The position numbers were made by a program, and so were the translations under genes. From Pseudochrobactrum sp. sp1633 (GTDB lineage Bacteria; Pseudomonadota; Alphaproteobacteria; Rhizobiales; Rhizobiaceae), in assembly GCF_030376605.1 (NCBI RefSeq), contig NZ_JARRAE010000006.1, positions 186,001 to 250,000 of the forward strand: 64,000 nucleotides of DNA. Reading direction: 5' to 3'. This document shows positions 1-9,362 of the stretch, one piece after another; position 1 is the stretch's first letter, and each line of letters begins with the position of its first letter. The notes beneath the pieces were generated by a model. It was given only the letters and a program-made list of their open reading frames with translations. It searched no databases and was not told the origin of the DNA.

Positions 1-1
1 T

Positions 2-448
2 GCCGGTCTGAACAGCACCAGCCCCGCCACACAGCGTCTGCGCAATATGCTGGATAGTATGAATATCCCGCCACTTGCCCCTATTGCCGACAATCATGTG
101 TTGAGCAAAACCTTCTATCTGATGCCGGATTTTCCGGGGCGCTATCGCGGCAGCCCGCTTTGGGGCGAAGCACCGGCTGATACGCAAAATACTGATGATC
201 AGCCTGCCGACAGGCCTGTGCGCAATGGCGATGGTGTGAGTCCTATCCTGATTACCGCCAATGATCTGGCGGGCGCTTGGGCGATGGATGAAAACTGGCA
301 GCCGCTTTATCCCACAGTGCCGAATGATCCGATGCAGCGCATCTATGCCCTTCGCGGTGGCGTTAACATGGTCATGTATGTGCTGACCGGCAACTACAAG
401 GCCGATCAGGTGCATGTCCCTGCCCTGTTAGAACGGTTGGGGAACTGA
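2..448 (+). CDS. DUF4159 domain protein, C-terminal part (gene cut by window edge)
   Basis: The frame is open from the first bases of the window to TGA at 446-448, so only the last ~148 residues are seen. The closing residues (TGNYKADQVHVPALLERLG) are typical of the end of DUF4159 proteins of rhizobia and Brucella, which usually carry an N-terminal BatA-like membrane segment and a long periplasmic part of about 900 residues; that N-terminal part lies outside the window. The stop overlaps the start of the next gene by one base (TGATG), so the two are probably translated together. Function is not established; these pairs commonly sit behind MoxR/BatA-type VWA genes, which cannot be checked here. 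Confidence 0.85.
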   Translation, partial: AGLNSTSPATQRLRNMLDSMNIPPLAPIADNHVLSKTFYLMPDFPGRYRGSPLWGEAPADTQNTDDQPADRPVRNGDGVSPILITANDLAGAWAMDENWQPLYPTVPNDPMQRIYALRGGVNMVMYVLTGNYKADQVHVPALLERLGN

Positions 449-2538
449 TGATGAGCCTGTTCTCCTTACATTTTTCACCACTGCTCAGCCCTCTCTGGCT
501 CAGCCTTTGTCTTGTGCCGCTGGCATTGGTTGTCCTTGCCGGCCTTGCCCTGCGCAAGCGTGGCAGCCTGCTGCGCTTAGGCGGTTTTGCAGCACTTGCT
601 TTGGCACTGTTCAATCCTGAGATTACGCGTGAACAGCGGGAGCCTCTAAAAACCATTGTCGGCGTTGTGGTTGACCGCAGCGCCAGTCAGTCTCAGGGCA
701 ACCGCACGCAAGACACAGATGCCGCCCTTGACGCGCTGAAAAAGAAACTCAGTTCCCAGCCGGATATTGAAACACGCATTATTGAAAGCGCCACAGGTGC
801 TGATGACCGCGACAATACGCGGCTGTTTACAGCCCTGAATGAAGGTCTGCGCGATGTGCCACCATCGCGTATCGGCGGCGCGGTTATGATTACTGATGGT
901 CAGGTGCATGATGCTCCGGCCAGCGCAGATGAGCTGAATTTCAAAGCCCCGCTCCATGCACTGATTACCGGCACGGGCGATGAGTTCGACCGCAGTATCC
1001 GCTTCGTCCGCGTGCCGCGTTTCGGCCTCAGCGGCAAGCCGCAGGAACTGGTCTTCCGCGTGGAAGATGCCGGAAAAGTACCGGCCGATGCACCGCAGGC
1101 CAATGTTACCATCCGCATCAATGGTGAGCCGGTTGCCACGCTTCCGGCAACAAGCGGTCAGGATATCAAAACCGAAATCACCCTGCCCCATGCCGGTCGC
1201 AACATTGTAGAGATTGTGACCGAGCCACTGGATGATGAGGTTACTGCCGCCAATAATCAGGCCGTTGCGCTGATTGATGCCATTCGTGAAAACCTGCGGG
1301 TATTGCTGGTGTCCGGTGAGCCGAATAATGGCGAGCGCACATGGCGCAACCTGCTGAAATCCGACACCTCTGTCGATCTCGTACATTTCACCATTCTGCG
1401 CCCGCCGGAGAAGCAGGACGATACACCGATCAATGAATTATCGCTGATCGTGTTTCCGACGCGCGAACTGTTCGTCGATAAGGTCGAAGATTTTGATCTT
1501 ATTATTTTTGACCGCTACCAGCACCGGAATGTGCTGCCGCTGCTCTATTATGATTATATCGCACAATATGTGCAAAATGGCGGTGCGCTGCTGATCGCCG
1601 CAGGCCCTGAATATGCAGGCAGCATGTCCATTGCCCGTACACCGCTGCTCGGCGTATTGCCTGCATTGCCGACCGGTAGCATGACAGAAAAAGGGTTTTA
1701 TCCACGCCTGACTGATGCCGGAAAGCGCCATCCGGTCACACGCGGACTGGAAGGCAGTGCACAGGAGCCACCGCAATGGGGGCGCTGGTTCCGCTCTATT
1801 GATATTGCCACACCGCAGGGCGAAACCGTGATGCAAGGCCCCGATAATAAGCCATTGATGGTGCTTGGCCATCAGGGCAAAGGCCGCGTCGGTATGTTGC
1901 TGTCTGATCAGGGCTGGCTCTGGGCGCGTGATTTTGAGGGCGGTGGGCCTTATGCATCGCTCTATCGCCGTATGGCGCATTGGCTAATGCAGGAACCGGA
2001 ACTGGAAGAAGAAGCCCTGACCGCCAAAGGCACTGCAGACCGATTGCAGATTACCCGTCAGACCATGAGTGATAAGGTCAATCCGGCCAAAGTCACCACC
2101 CCGTCCGGCAAGGTCATCGAAGTACCGCTGGCGCAATCTCTTGCAGGGCAATTCACCGCTGAACTACCGGTGAGCGAACAAGGGCTTTATAAGGTTGAGA
2201 ACGGTGATTATTCCGTGCTTACACATGTCGGCAATGTGGAGACGCCGGAACTGCGCGACAGTATTTCCACCACGCAAAAATTACTACCGATGGCGCAGGC
2301 CAGTGGTGGCAATGTTCTGCGCCTGAAAGAAACCAAAGCTGAAAACAATGTGACTGTGCCGGATATTGCTCTGCTGAGCGCATCACAAAAGCAAAGCCCT
2401 GCGAATGTTTTGGGGCTACGGCCAACACAGGATACCAGTCTGGTTGCAGTGCATCGCATTCCGCTTTTCACCAGTCTGCTGGCTTTGGCGGCACTGCTGC
2501 TTATTCTCGGCGGCACATGGTATCGCGAAGGGCGTTAA
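448..2538 (+). CDS. Large membrane protein with VWA-like and glutamine-amidotransferase-like regions
   Basis: 696 residues. There are membrane segments at about residues 14-32 and 38-52 and one at the C-terminus (about 672-690), with a large soluble part between. A DRSAS stretch near residue 76 and a 'VMITDGQVHD' segment near 150 resemble a von Willebrand A fold with a partial MIDAS motif. The middle part (about 330-500) looks like the glutamine amidotransferase-like fold found in these proteins. It is the usual partner of the DUF4159 gene upstream, with a one-base overlap; ATG at 448 or 451 could be the start. Biochemical role unknown. A strong terminator follows at once, so it is the last gene of its operon. 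Confidence 0.85.
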   Translation: MMSLFSLHFSPLLSPLWLSLCLVPLALVVLAGLALRKRGSLLRLGGFAALALALFNPEITREQREPLKTIVGVVVDRSASQSQGNRTQDTDAALDALKKKLSSQPDIETRIIESATGADDRDNTRLFTALNEGLRDVPPSRIGGAVMITDGQVHDAPASADELNFKAPLHALITGTGDEFDRSIRFVRVPRFGLSGKPQELVFRVEDAGKVPADAPQANVTIRINGEPVATLPATSGQDIKTEITLPHAGRNIVEIVTEPLDDEVTAANNQAVALIDAIRENLRVLLVSGEPNNGERTWRNLLKSDTSVDLVHFTILRPPEKQDDTPINELSLIVFPTRELFVDKVEDFDLIIFDRYQHRNVLPLLYYDYIAQYVQNGGALLIAAGPEYAGSMSIARTPLLGVLPALPTGSMTEKGFYPRLTDAGKRHPVTRGLEGSAQEPPQWGRWFRSIDIATPQGETVMQGPDNKPLMVLGHQGKGRVGMLLSDQGWLWARDFEGGGPYASLYRRMAHWLMQEPELEEEALTAKGTADRLQITRQTMSDKVNPAKVTTPSGKVIEVPLAQSLAGQFTAELPVSEQGLYKVENGDYSVLTHVGNVETPELRDSISTTQKLLPMAQASGGNVLRLKETKAENNVTVPDIALLSASQKQSPANVLGLRPTQDTSLVAVHRIPLFTSLLALAALLLILGGTWYREGR

Positions 2539-2547
2539 ACAAAAAAC

Positions 2548-2579
2548 AAGCGGTTTCAGATCACTGAAACCGCTTTTTA
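2548..2579. terminator. Bidirectional Rho-independent terminator
   Basis: Perfect 11-bp stem AGCGGTTTCAG / CTGAAACCGCT with loop ATCA, T-run on the + strand and A-run before it. It lies between convergent genes (the membrane protein and the GNAT). Confidence 0.9.
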
Positions 2580-2581
2580 TA

Positions 2582-3106
2582 TCAAAGCTGATTGAGATGT
2601 TTGACCCGTCCTGCCAGCTGATTGAGCGCAGGCCCTGACAGGCCTTCAGCCCCCGGCAGAATACAGGCTAACAGCCGTTCAGGATTGACTGGCGCAGGCA
2701 TAATCACCTGACTGGCATCCACCTTCACAAAGCCGAACGCATTATAATATGGCGCATCGCCGACCAGCAGGCTCAGCCTGTGCCCTGCTTTTGCTGAAGC
2801 TTCTATGGATTGGTTCATCAAAATCCGGCCAATGCCGCGGCTTTTCCAGCCATCCCGCACAACCAGCGGCCCCAACAGCAGAGCCGGTGTGGTACCGATT
2901 GCAATCGGTGTCATTCTGATAGAGCCGATCACCCGCCCGCCATGCAGCGAGACAAAGGACAAATCACGATCATGCGCGCCGCCCTCACGGATACGCGCCG
3001 CCGCACGGACAAATCTGCCGGGACCAAAAGCAAGTGCATTAATTTCTTCGATTTCCGCATCGTGGTCGCAGGTTTCCTGCGTGTAGTTCAGCTCAGACTG
3101 CAACAT
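2582..3106 (-). CDS. GNAT N-acetyltransferase, YhbS-like
   Basis: 174 residues, the full length of a compact GNAT. The acetyl-CoA binding motif A is seen as 'GWKSRGIGRILMNQSI' (about 86-101), preceded by the beta strand 'LLLGPLVVRDG' and followed by 'LLVGDAPYYNAFGF', which is characteristic of the COG3153/YhbS group. The substrate cannot be read from the sequence. The gene is transcribed alone, convergent with the preceding membrane-protein gene; no strong ribosome site is visible before ATG at 3106. Confidence 0.85.
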   Translation of the reverse strand: MLQSELNYTQETCDHDAEIEEINALAFGPGRFVRAAARIREGGAHDRDLSFVSLHGGRVIGSIRMTPIAIGTTPALLLGPLVVRDGWKSRGIGRILMNQSIEASAKAGHRLSLLVGDAPYYNAFGFVKVDASQVIMPAPVNPERLLACILPGAEGLSGPALNQLAGRVKHLNQL

Positions 3107-3604
3107 GGCACATCACTATTTCAGAGATTTAGACTTCAGAATTTTCGCGTGATTGTCGCCGCTATCAGGCATAAAAACGCAAACAGGTGTCCACCGGTGC
3201 CGCGCACCGTTTACAATCTCATCGTCGGATGAACTGCAGACCTGTCAATTCCGTTCTCCTGAAAGGTGAATAGCCGCAAACTGATGCGGTATGTTTGCTT
3301 AGCATCATTCTTTTTAGTCGTAAAGTGCTGTCATGAAAAACACGTTTCTCCAGAGCCTTTCCAGTATATTTTGAATCACAGAAAATGCTCTATCTATTTG
3401 TTTTTACGCGTATCTTATCCGAAAATCGGTTCCCACTTTTCGCGATACGCTCCAGGTAACGTCCTGTTTTCAGGACAGCGTGTTTCGTAAAAACAGTCAG
3501 ATCACACGAGACTTTCCGGCATTATGTATTACATTAAGGATCAGAATTCTCTGCCGCTGCCGTTGAGTTATCCGGATTTACGCGGCCAATATAAGGAATA
3601 CTTC
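3107..3604. other. Intergenic stretch with a dispersed palindromic repeat
   Basis: About 500 bases without a convincing gene between the divergent GNAT and glutathionyl-hydroquinone reductase genes. It holds a short hairpin (CGGTGC/GCACCG near 3195-3210) and, at 3408-3450, one copy of a palindromic element described separately. Promoters for both genes must lie here, but I cannot assign them with confidence. Confidence 0.5.
3408..3450. repeat. Dispersed palindromic repeat, copy 1
   Basis: GCGTATC ... GATACGC ends enclose CCGAAAATCGGTTCCCACTT. The same pattern recurs at 24107-24150 and, in reverse orientation, at 60226-60267. This resembles the extragenic palindromic elements (Bru-RS/RIME-like) scattered through Brucellaceae and Rhizobiaceae genomes. 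Confidence 0.6.
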
Positions 3605-4585
3605 ATGGGCCTTTTAGTTGACGGAAAATGGCAAGACCAGTGGTATGATACCAAAGCCACCGATGGTCGTTTTGTGCGCTCTGCCTCGCAGTTTCGCAAC
3701 TGGATCACCGCAGATGGCAGCGCAGGCCCGAGCGGCACCGGCGGTTTTAAAGCCGAAGCCGGACGTTATCATCTCTATGTATCATTGGCCTGTCCGTGGG
3801 CGCATCGCACATTGATCTTCCGTGCACTGAAAAAGCTTGAAGGCATTATCAGTGTTTCTGTTGTCGACTATCTGATGGCGGAAGAAGGCTGGACATTAAC
3901 CGGCAAAGACGGTGCCACTGAGGATCACCTTTATGGCGCAAAGCGTCTCTATGAAATCTATACCCGCGCCGATCCGAACTATTCCGGCCGCGTGACTGTG
4001 CCGGTTCTCTGGGATAAGCAACAGCAGACAATCGTCTCCAATGAATCTGCTGAAATTATCCGCATGCTCAATACCGCTTTTAATGAATTCGGCGATGCAT
4101 CACTGGATTTCTACCCTGAAAGTCTGCGCAGTGAAATTGATGCGCTGAATGATTTCATCTATCCGAATATCAATAACGGCGTTTATCGTGCAGGCTTCGC
4201 CACCTCTCAGGCAGCCTATGAAGAAGCCTATAAGAGTGTGTTTGACGCGCTGGATAAAGTTGAGGCCATCCTCGCAAAACAGCGCTATCTCACCGGCGCC
4301 CGCCTGACTGAAGCAGACTGGCGTCTGTTCACTACGCTGATCCGTTTTGATCCGGTCTATGTCGGGCACTTCAAATGTAACAAAGCACGCATTGCCGACT
4401 ATCCGAACATTTCCAACTATGTCCGCGAGCTTTATCAGGTACCGGGCGTATCAGGCACAGTGAATTTCGCTCATATCAAGAACCACTATTATATGAGTCA
4501 CAAAACCATCAACCCGACCGGCGTCGTGCCGCTTGGCCCGCAGCTTGATTACAACGCACCGCATGATCGTGCGCGTTTCAGATAA
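3605..4585 (+). CDS. yqjG: Glutathionyl-hydroquinone reductase (YqjG/ECM4-type GST)
   Basis: 326 residues. Xi-class glutathione transferase that reduces glutathionyl-hydroquinones; cytosolic. The catalytic motif is visible as 'SLACPWAHRT' (Cys near residue 64), and the C-terminal helical domain carries the family pattern 'DFIYPNINNGVYRAGFATSQ' and 'ALDKVEAILAKQRYLTGA'. The start is ATG 3605, with AAGGAA just upstream; the protein then begins 'MGLLVDGKWQDQWYDTK', as family members do. The reading frame is open further upstream to 3524, but that extension is not family-like. Monocistronic, with its own terminator. Confidence 0.92.
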   Translation: MGLLVDGKWQDQWYDTKATDGRFVRSASQFRNWITADGSAGPSGTGGFKAEAGRYHLYVSLACPWAHRTLIFRALKKLEGIISVSVVDYLMAEEGWTLTGKDGATEDHLYGAKRLYEIYTRADPNYSGRVTVPVLWDKQQQTIVSNESAEIIRMLNTAFNEFGDASLDFYPESLRSEIDALNDFIYPNINNGVYRAGFATSQAAYEEAYKSVFDALDKVEAILAKQRYLTGARLTEADWRLFTTLIRFDPVYVGHFKCNKARIADYPNISNYVRELYQVPGVSGTVNFAHIKNHYYMSHKTINPTGVVPLGPQLDYNAPHDRARFR

Positions 4586-4612
4586 GACGCCCTGTTAAGT
4601 GACAGTTTTATC

Positions 4613-4649
4613 ACACTGCATTACGAACCTCCCGTGATGCAGTGTTTTA
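4613..4649 (+). terminator. Terminator after yqjG-like gene
   Basis: Stem ACACTGCAT / ATGCAGTGT with a 15-base loop, followed by TTTTAT. Confidence 0.75.
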
Positions 4650-4733
4650 TTAACCGAGATTGATTTCGATCAATGGAAAGCCCCCTGCCCGCTGTCAGTT
4701 TGTCTGCATTCTCAGACTTTAAGGAAAACAGAC

Positions 4734-5432
4734 ATGGCTATCCTCCCGGCAAATCGTCATACATGTGCTCTTCTGGCTGCAACAGCTTTCACCGCTCTCG
4801 CTGCACAGCCTGTACTGGCCGCAGATGCGGTCATCGCACCGGTTGAACCGCAGATCACAGAAGCATTTCCGGTTGCTCTCAGCCCGTGGCAGGTTCGTGT
4901 TCGTGCGCTCGGCGTCATCACAGAAAACAAAGGCCATGTGAATGAAGTTCCGGGCTCCGGCCTGAAATATTCCAACACAGTGGTGCCGGAACTCGATATT
5001 TCCTACTACTTCACCAATAATATTGCTGCGGAGCTGATCCTTGGCACAACCTACGCCAATGTCGACGGCAAAGGCGCGATTGATGGTCTGGATGTTGGTA
5101 AAGTCTGGCTGCTGCCTCCAACACTGACCATGCAGTATCATTTCACCAATTTCGGTGCTTTCAAGCCATATGTCGGTGCCGGTGTAAACTACAGCATCTT
5201 CTACAACCAGAAATCCCATGACGCCAATTATCTGAAAGTGAAAAATACTTTCGGCGGCGCGCTGCAGGTTGGTTTCGACTACATGATCGACGACCATTGG
5301 GGTTTCAACTTCGACGTGAAGAAACTCTATCTGCGTCCTGATTTTGATGTCAATGTTGGCGGCACTCAGATGAGTGGCAAGGCCAAGCTTGATCCTTGGC
5401 TGATCGGTACCGGTATCACTTACCGCTTCTGA
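4734..5432 (+). CDS. OmpW-family outer membrane protein
   Basis: 232 residues. A signal peptide is clear (about residues 1-29, ending 'AAQPVLAADA'). The mature part has alternating beta-strand character, with the OmpW features 'PWQVRVRALGVI' near its start, 'VPELDISYYFTNNIAAELILG' and 'LPPTLTMQYHF' in the middle, 'FKPYVGAGVNYSIFY', and the closing 'DPWLIGTGITYRF' with C-terminal Phe, the signal for outer membrane insertion. Probably a small eight-stranded barrel for hydrophobic compounds. AAGGAAAA before the ATG is the likely ribosome site. Monocistronic between terminators. Confidence 0.9.
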   Translation: MAILPANRHTCALLAATAFTALAAQPVLAADAVIAPVEPQITEAFPVALSPWQVRVRALGVITENKGHVNEVPGSGLKYSNTVVPELDISYYFTNNIAAELILGTTYANVDGKGAIDGLDVGKVWLLPPTLTMQYHFTNFGAFKPYVGAGVNYSIFYNQKSHDANYLKVKNTFGGALQVGFDYMIDDHWGFNFDVKKLYLRPDFDVNVGGTQMSGKAKLDPWLIGTGITYRF

Positions 5433-5445
5433 TCTTCCTGTGAAC

Positions 5446-5486
5446 AAAAAAGCCCCGCGCAGAAAACTGCCGCGGGGCTTTTTTAT
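5446..5486. terminator. Bidirectional terminator between ompW-like and rsm22-like genes
   Basis: Stem AAAAGCCCCGCG / CGCGGGGCTTTT with an 11-base loop and a T-run on both strands, between two convergent genes. Confidence 0.92.
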
Positions 5487-5495
5487 TGCCAGCAA

Positions 5496-6467
5496 TTACT
5501 CTGCGATGAGCAGATCTCCCCAGTCGACACGACGCGCCTGCGCAAACAAGGCTTTGTCACGCTTGGTAATCAGATGCTCCACAACGCTCCCGTCAGTACT
5601 GCATAATTTTGCAAGCACTTTACCACCACCGCTTTTCGGCTGCATCAGCACCCGTTGCCCTGAAAGAGCAACCGGCTGACGCGACACGGCCAGATAGCTG
5701 AATTTTTCATCTTCCCAAGGTACATCAGCCTCTTTGGTCAGACGGTGGATTTTGGAACGCGTCACGCGGCGGGAGAAATGACACCAATCCGGTGCCTGCA
5801 CGCCGCAAGCCTGACTATGGGTGCAAGGTGCCGCAATATGCGCACCCAGAGCCTGCAATTGCGCTCTGGCATCGAGAATGCGCTGCCAGCCGGCCGGTGT
5901 TCCCGGTTCCACAATCACAAACATGCCCTCGGTCAGGTTCCATAATTGTGCAATCAGCTTTTGCCGCGCTGTTTCACTCAACTCGTCCAGCACATAGGCC
6001 AGCGTCACCAGCTCAGATGCTTGCGCATCTTTTAAGCCGCTTGTCACGTCGGCCGCTCGCCACTCGACATCCGTAACCGGCGCATGGGCTGAAAGCTTTT
6101 CACCCACGGTGCGGATGGCATTGCTCCCCTCCAGCAACAGGGCTTTTTCAAGGTCTGTCCACACAGTTGAAGCCGCCCAAAGAGCAGTACCGGGTCCTGC
6201 ACCAACATCCAGCTGGCTGCGTGGTGAAAAATCAGGGCATATATTTGCAGTTTCCTGCAAGGCCGAAGTCACAGCGGCAAAAGTCGCAGGAAGGCGCGCA
6301 GCAAGATAGGCCTGTGCCGCCAGTTCATCAGACAAATGCCATTTACCATCGCGTGTTTCCGCGCGGTATCGTCGGCTGAGAATACCGGAAGCCCGCTGCA
6401 AATCCGCCAGTGCGACGCCCTGCAACTGCGCATCCACAGCCTGTCTCAATGCCGCAGGTAATTCCAT
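5496..6467 (-). CDS. Rsm22-type small ribosomal subunit methyltransferase-like protein
   Basis: 323 residues, SAM-dependent Rossmann methyltransferase fold. Motif I is 'LDVGAGPGTALWAAST' (about 105-120), and the acidic/aromatic motif 'LAYVLDELSE' follows near 177. The C-terminal part has a cysteine set, 'CTHSQACGVQAPDWCHFSRR' (about 219-238), as in the Rsm22 family, where it binds an iron-sulfur cluster in the mitochondrial protein. The expected target is the small ribosomal subunit or its assembly. It lies behind the DUF2333 gene but a terminator separates them. Confidence 0.88.
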   Translation of the reverse strand: MELPAALRQAVDAQLQGVALADLQRASGILSRRYRAETRDGKWHLSDELAAQAYLAARLPATFAAVTSALQETANICPDFSPRSQLDVGAGPGTALWAASTVWTDLEKALLLEGSNAIRTVGEKLSAHAPVTDVEWRAADVTSGLKDAQASELVTLAYVLDELSETARQKLIAQLWNLTEGMFVIVEPGTPAGWQRILDARAQLQALGAHIAAPCTHSQACGVQAPDWCHFSRRVTRSKIHRLTKEADVPWEDEKFSYLAVSRQPVALSGQRVLMQPKSGGGKVLAKLCSTDGSVVEHLITKRDKALFAQARRVDWGDLLIAE

Positions 6468-6489
6468 AATTCTATCTCACATAAAAAAA

Positions 6490-6519
6490 CTCTGCCGCGC
6501 TTTAACACGCGGCAGAGTG
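6490..6519 (-). terminator. Terminator of the DUF2333 gene
   Basis: Perfect 11-bp stem ACTCTGCCGCG / CGCGGCAGAGT; on the minus strand it is followed by a run of seven T, directly after the DUF2333 stop. Confidence 0.88.
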
Positions 6520-6544
6520 ATTTAAAACATAGCTGCTCTGATAA

Positions 6545-7792
6545 TCAGCGTTCCAGAACCTGACGGATATCCACCAGATTGGAGCGCACACGCAGAATAT
6601 GGAAACCCATTGTGGTCAGATGAGACGGTGTGAACCACGCATCCTGACGGCCATTGGAAACGATAGTTGGCTGCATATCCAGTGCCGAGCGCAATTGCTG
6701 CTCCATCGTATCCCACAATCCATCGAGGTGCTTTTCCGCCAATACAGCTTTAAAGTCGGAATGGGTTGCGCGGATCAGACCGTAATAAGCATAGAGCTGA
6801 CCATAGGCAAACCAGAACCGGTCATCTGCACGGGTATCAAACCAGCCAGCATGATAATTATCAGCACGGTCTTTCAGAATGGCAGAGGTCGAGCCGAGAT
6901 CACTGGCAATGCGATCCACATATTGAATGAGGTTATCAGCGCGCGCATCGAATGTTGCTTCACATTTTTCAAGACGCGTGTTGAAAGCCCGCAATTCTTG
7001 AATTGCAGAACGATAGTAGCTTGGTGTCGGGGTTTTCGGGCCAAACGGGCTCAGACCGAAATACCATGTGTCTTCACGGAACTGCATATTACCACGGGCT
7101 TTTTGCAGATCATTGTCGATCTGTGATGTACCACGCAGACGCCCGAGAGAATCCACCAGTTCAATCGTTGTACGGCGCACAGCTGAATGCACACCACGCT
7201 GGAACGAGGCCTTATTATCCAGAAACGGTGTGCGATCCCAATCCAGACCAAAGAAGCCGGTCTTATAAAACAGCATGGAGGAAATCCATGCGTTCTGATT
7301 AACATTGAAGTCTGTCAAATCTGCCGTAACCTCTGCAAGGGCAGATGGCGCACACACACGCGGCGATGTGGATTGAGACATTGCCATTTGCGGCGCAGGT
7401 TGCGGTGCTGCCGGCTCGGAAGGGGCAACACTGTTTTCCGTAGCGTTTTCGGAAGGTGCTGTGGTCGTATCAGCCGGTGTTGTGTTCTCAACCGGTGCGG
7501 CAGGTTGCGGCGCAGCCTTGGCAGGGTCGACCGCCTCGCCCGGAGTAACTGCCGTCTGATAGGCATATTTTGAAGGGTAGTCCGGATCAAAGTTTGTCCA
7601 GACCTGCGTCTGCACGACAAAATAACAGTAAAGGCCTGCCCAGCCGAGAATAACAACAGCGATCAGAGTTTTCCACAAGACACTCTGCCCCTGATAAACA
7701 CGCCACAAAGCTCTGAACGGCACTGCAATCAGCCGGAGCAGCGCTACAATCATGCGTCCGGCAAAAGCAAAAATGTTTCCGATGATCGTCAC
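6545..7792 (-). CDS. DUF2333 family membrane-anchored protein
   Basis: 415 residues. One membrane segment lies at about 42-63 (following 'QSVLWKTLIAVVILGWAGLY'). A Pro/Ala/Thr-rich linker of about 60 residues (90-150) follows, then the conserved DUF2333 domain to the end ('LDWDRTPFLDNKASFQRG', 'AWFDTRADDRFWFAYGQLYAYYGLIRA'). The domain therefore sits on the periplasmic side, held away from the membrane by the low-complexity linker. Function of the family is unknown. Transcribed alone. Confidence 0.88.
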   Translation of the reverse strand: MTIIGNIFAFAGRMIVALLRLIAVPFRALWRVYQGQSVLWKTLIAVVILGWAGLYCYFVVQTQVWTNFDPDYPSKYAYQTAVTPGEAVDPAKAAPQPAAPVENTTPADTTTAPSENATENSVAPSEPAAPQPAPQMAMSQSTSPRVCAPSALAEVTADLTDFNVNQNAWISSMLFYKTGFFGLDWDRTPFLDNKASFQRGVHSAVRRTTIELVDSLGRLRGTSQIDNDLQKARGNMQFREDTWYFGLSPFGPKTPTPSYYRSAIQELRAFNTRLEKCEATFDARADNLIQYVDRIASDLGSTSAILKDRADNYHAGWFDTRADDRFWFAYGQLYAYYGLIRATHSDFKAVLAEKHLDGLWDTMEQQLRSALDMQPTIVSNGRQDAWFTPSHLTTMGFHILRVRSNLVDIRQVLER

Positions 7793-8346
7793 GGTATTGT
7801 CCTTCGTTTCTGCACTTGTCCGGCTTCCTTAAAAGGAGCTGCCGGAAAACAGCATTTTTCCCGTAAACCCTTGCATAGTTTCATGGAAATACGCAACAGC
7901 AGCGATTTTTTAAACTTCACAACAGGCATTCAGGCAACAACGGGATCCGGTCAGAGAAAAAGCCCCCTTGAGGGTCTTAGAATGGCGGCACCGAATGCTC
8001 TGTTACAAAACAAACTTCATGCAATTATTGACTGATATAAAATGTAATGCGCGGAGTTCAACGGGGCAGGCAGAATTTAATTTTCAGCTTTAGCCTTGAA
8101 ATTACTGAATAATATTTTTAGCCTGCCTCATTCCGACTTTAATTGTCGTGTTTGCGGATTCCCCTATTACAAAACCGCTTGATGACTGCAGATTTTGATG
8201 CTTGTTTAGATTTTGAGGGCCGGAGCATGACGCACAATCAACGTGCAGCACTTTTTGCCCGAAACTGCGTCAAAATATGCAGACAGAGCAGTTTTTGGGA
8301 AAACGCTCTTACAGAAGTAAATATAATCCGGTCAATGGAGATACTT
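7793..8346. other. Intergenic promoter region between DUF2333 and choX genes
   Basis: About 550 bases between divergent genes, AT-rich toward choX. A reading frame continuous with choX runs back to 8143, but it lacks a ribosome site and family similarity, so I treat it as non-coding. I see no tRNA or clear operator; regulation of cho genes by choline or by a BetI-like repressor cannot be read from the sequence. Confidence 0.45.
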
Positions 8347-9336
8347 ATGCGCTTTCTGCCCTCGAAACATCTGTCCTCACTCTCTCCGGCAAAACGCCGG
8401 AAATCAGTTCTGGCAATTGCCTGCACAGCACTACTAGCCAGCAGTGCCGGTGCCTTTGCTGCTGAGCCCGAAGCCTGCTCCACAATCCGGTTTTCTGATG
8501 TAGGCTGGACCGATATTACCTCGACCACGGCAGTAGCCACTGAGATTCTGAAAAGCCTCGGTTATAAAACAGACATTAAAATCCTGTCTGTTCCGGTGAC
8601 CTATGCATCTTTAAGCAAAAAAGATATCGATGTGTTCCTCGGCTTCTGGAACCCGTCTATGGCCGCGGATCTGCAACCTTATCTTGATGATAAAACTGTG
8701 ATCACACTGCGCACCAATCTGACCGGCGCTAAATACACGCTGGCTGTGCCTGCTTCTGCCTATGACGAAGGGCTGAAAAGCTTTGCCGATATCACCAAAT
8801 TCAAAGACAAGCTTGGCAATAAAATCTATGGCATTGAGCCAGGCAATGACGGTAACCGCTTGATCCTCGACATGATTTCCAAAGGTGCCTTTGATCTCAA
8901 AGGCTTCGAACTGGCTGAATCTTCGGAACAGGGCATGCTGGCGCAGGTTGCCAAGGACATTAAAGCCAAAAAACCGGTCGTTTTCCTTGGCTGGGAGCCG
9001 CATCCGATGAATTCCCGCTTTGATATGCGCTATCTTGACGGTGGCGATGACTTCTTCGGCCCTAATCTTGGCGGCGCGAAAGTCGAAACCAATGTCTGGA
9101 ACGGCTATACAGAGCAATGCCCGAATGTCGGCAAGTTCCTGACCAATCTTGAATTCACCCTTGAAATGGAAAACCAGATCATGGGCAAAATTCTTGATGA
9201 CGGCGAAGAACCGGCCAAAGCTGCAACAGCATGGATCAAGGCCAATCCGGATGCGATCACCCTGTGGCTGAAAGACGTGACCACTGTTGACGGCAAAGAC
9301 GGCCTTGCCACAGTTAAACAGTCTTTTGGTCTGTAA
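8347..9336 (+). CDS. choX: Choline ABC transporter, periplasmic binding protein
   Basis: 329 residues. A signal peptide is at about 1-36 ('VLAIACTALLASSAGAFAAE'). The mature protein has the aromatic-rich features of ChoX/ProX-type binding proteins, which cage the trimethylammonium head of choline: 'FSDVGWTDI', 'DVFLGFWNPSMAADLQPYL' and 'FLGWEPHPMN'. The start at 8347 is chosen because GGAG lies six bases before it and the signal peptide then begins properly. First gene of choXWV; a strong hairpin separates it from choW. Confidence 0.92.
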   Translation: MRFLPSKHLSSLSPAKRRKSVLAIACTALLASSAGAFAAEPEACSTIRFSDVGWTDITSTTAVATEILKSLGYKTDIKILSVPVTYASLSKKDIDVFLGFWNPSMAADLQPYLDDKTVITLRTNLTGAKYTLAVPASAYDEGLKSFADITKFKDKLGNKIYGIEPGNDGNRLILDMISKGAFDLKGFELAESSEQGMLAQVAKDIKAKKPVVFLGWEPHPMNSRFDMRYLDGGDDFFGPNLGGAKVETNVWNGYTEQCPNVGKFLTNLEFTLEMENQIMGKILDDGEEPAKAATAWIKANPDAITLWLKDVTTVDGKDGLATVKQSFGL

Positions 9337-9362
9337 CAGACCTGAAATATTCTAAGGCTTAA

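Noticed and set aside
646-1386. 246-codon minus-strand frame inside the large membrane-protein gene
   Set aside because: Antisense shadow; Cys/Arg/Gln-rich without motif, while the + strand gene is family-like along its length.
8143-8346. N-terminal extension of ChoX
   Set aside because: It would put 68 residues before the signal peptide; the ribosome site and family length favour the start at 8347.
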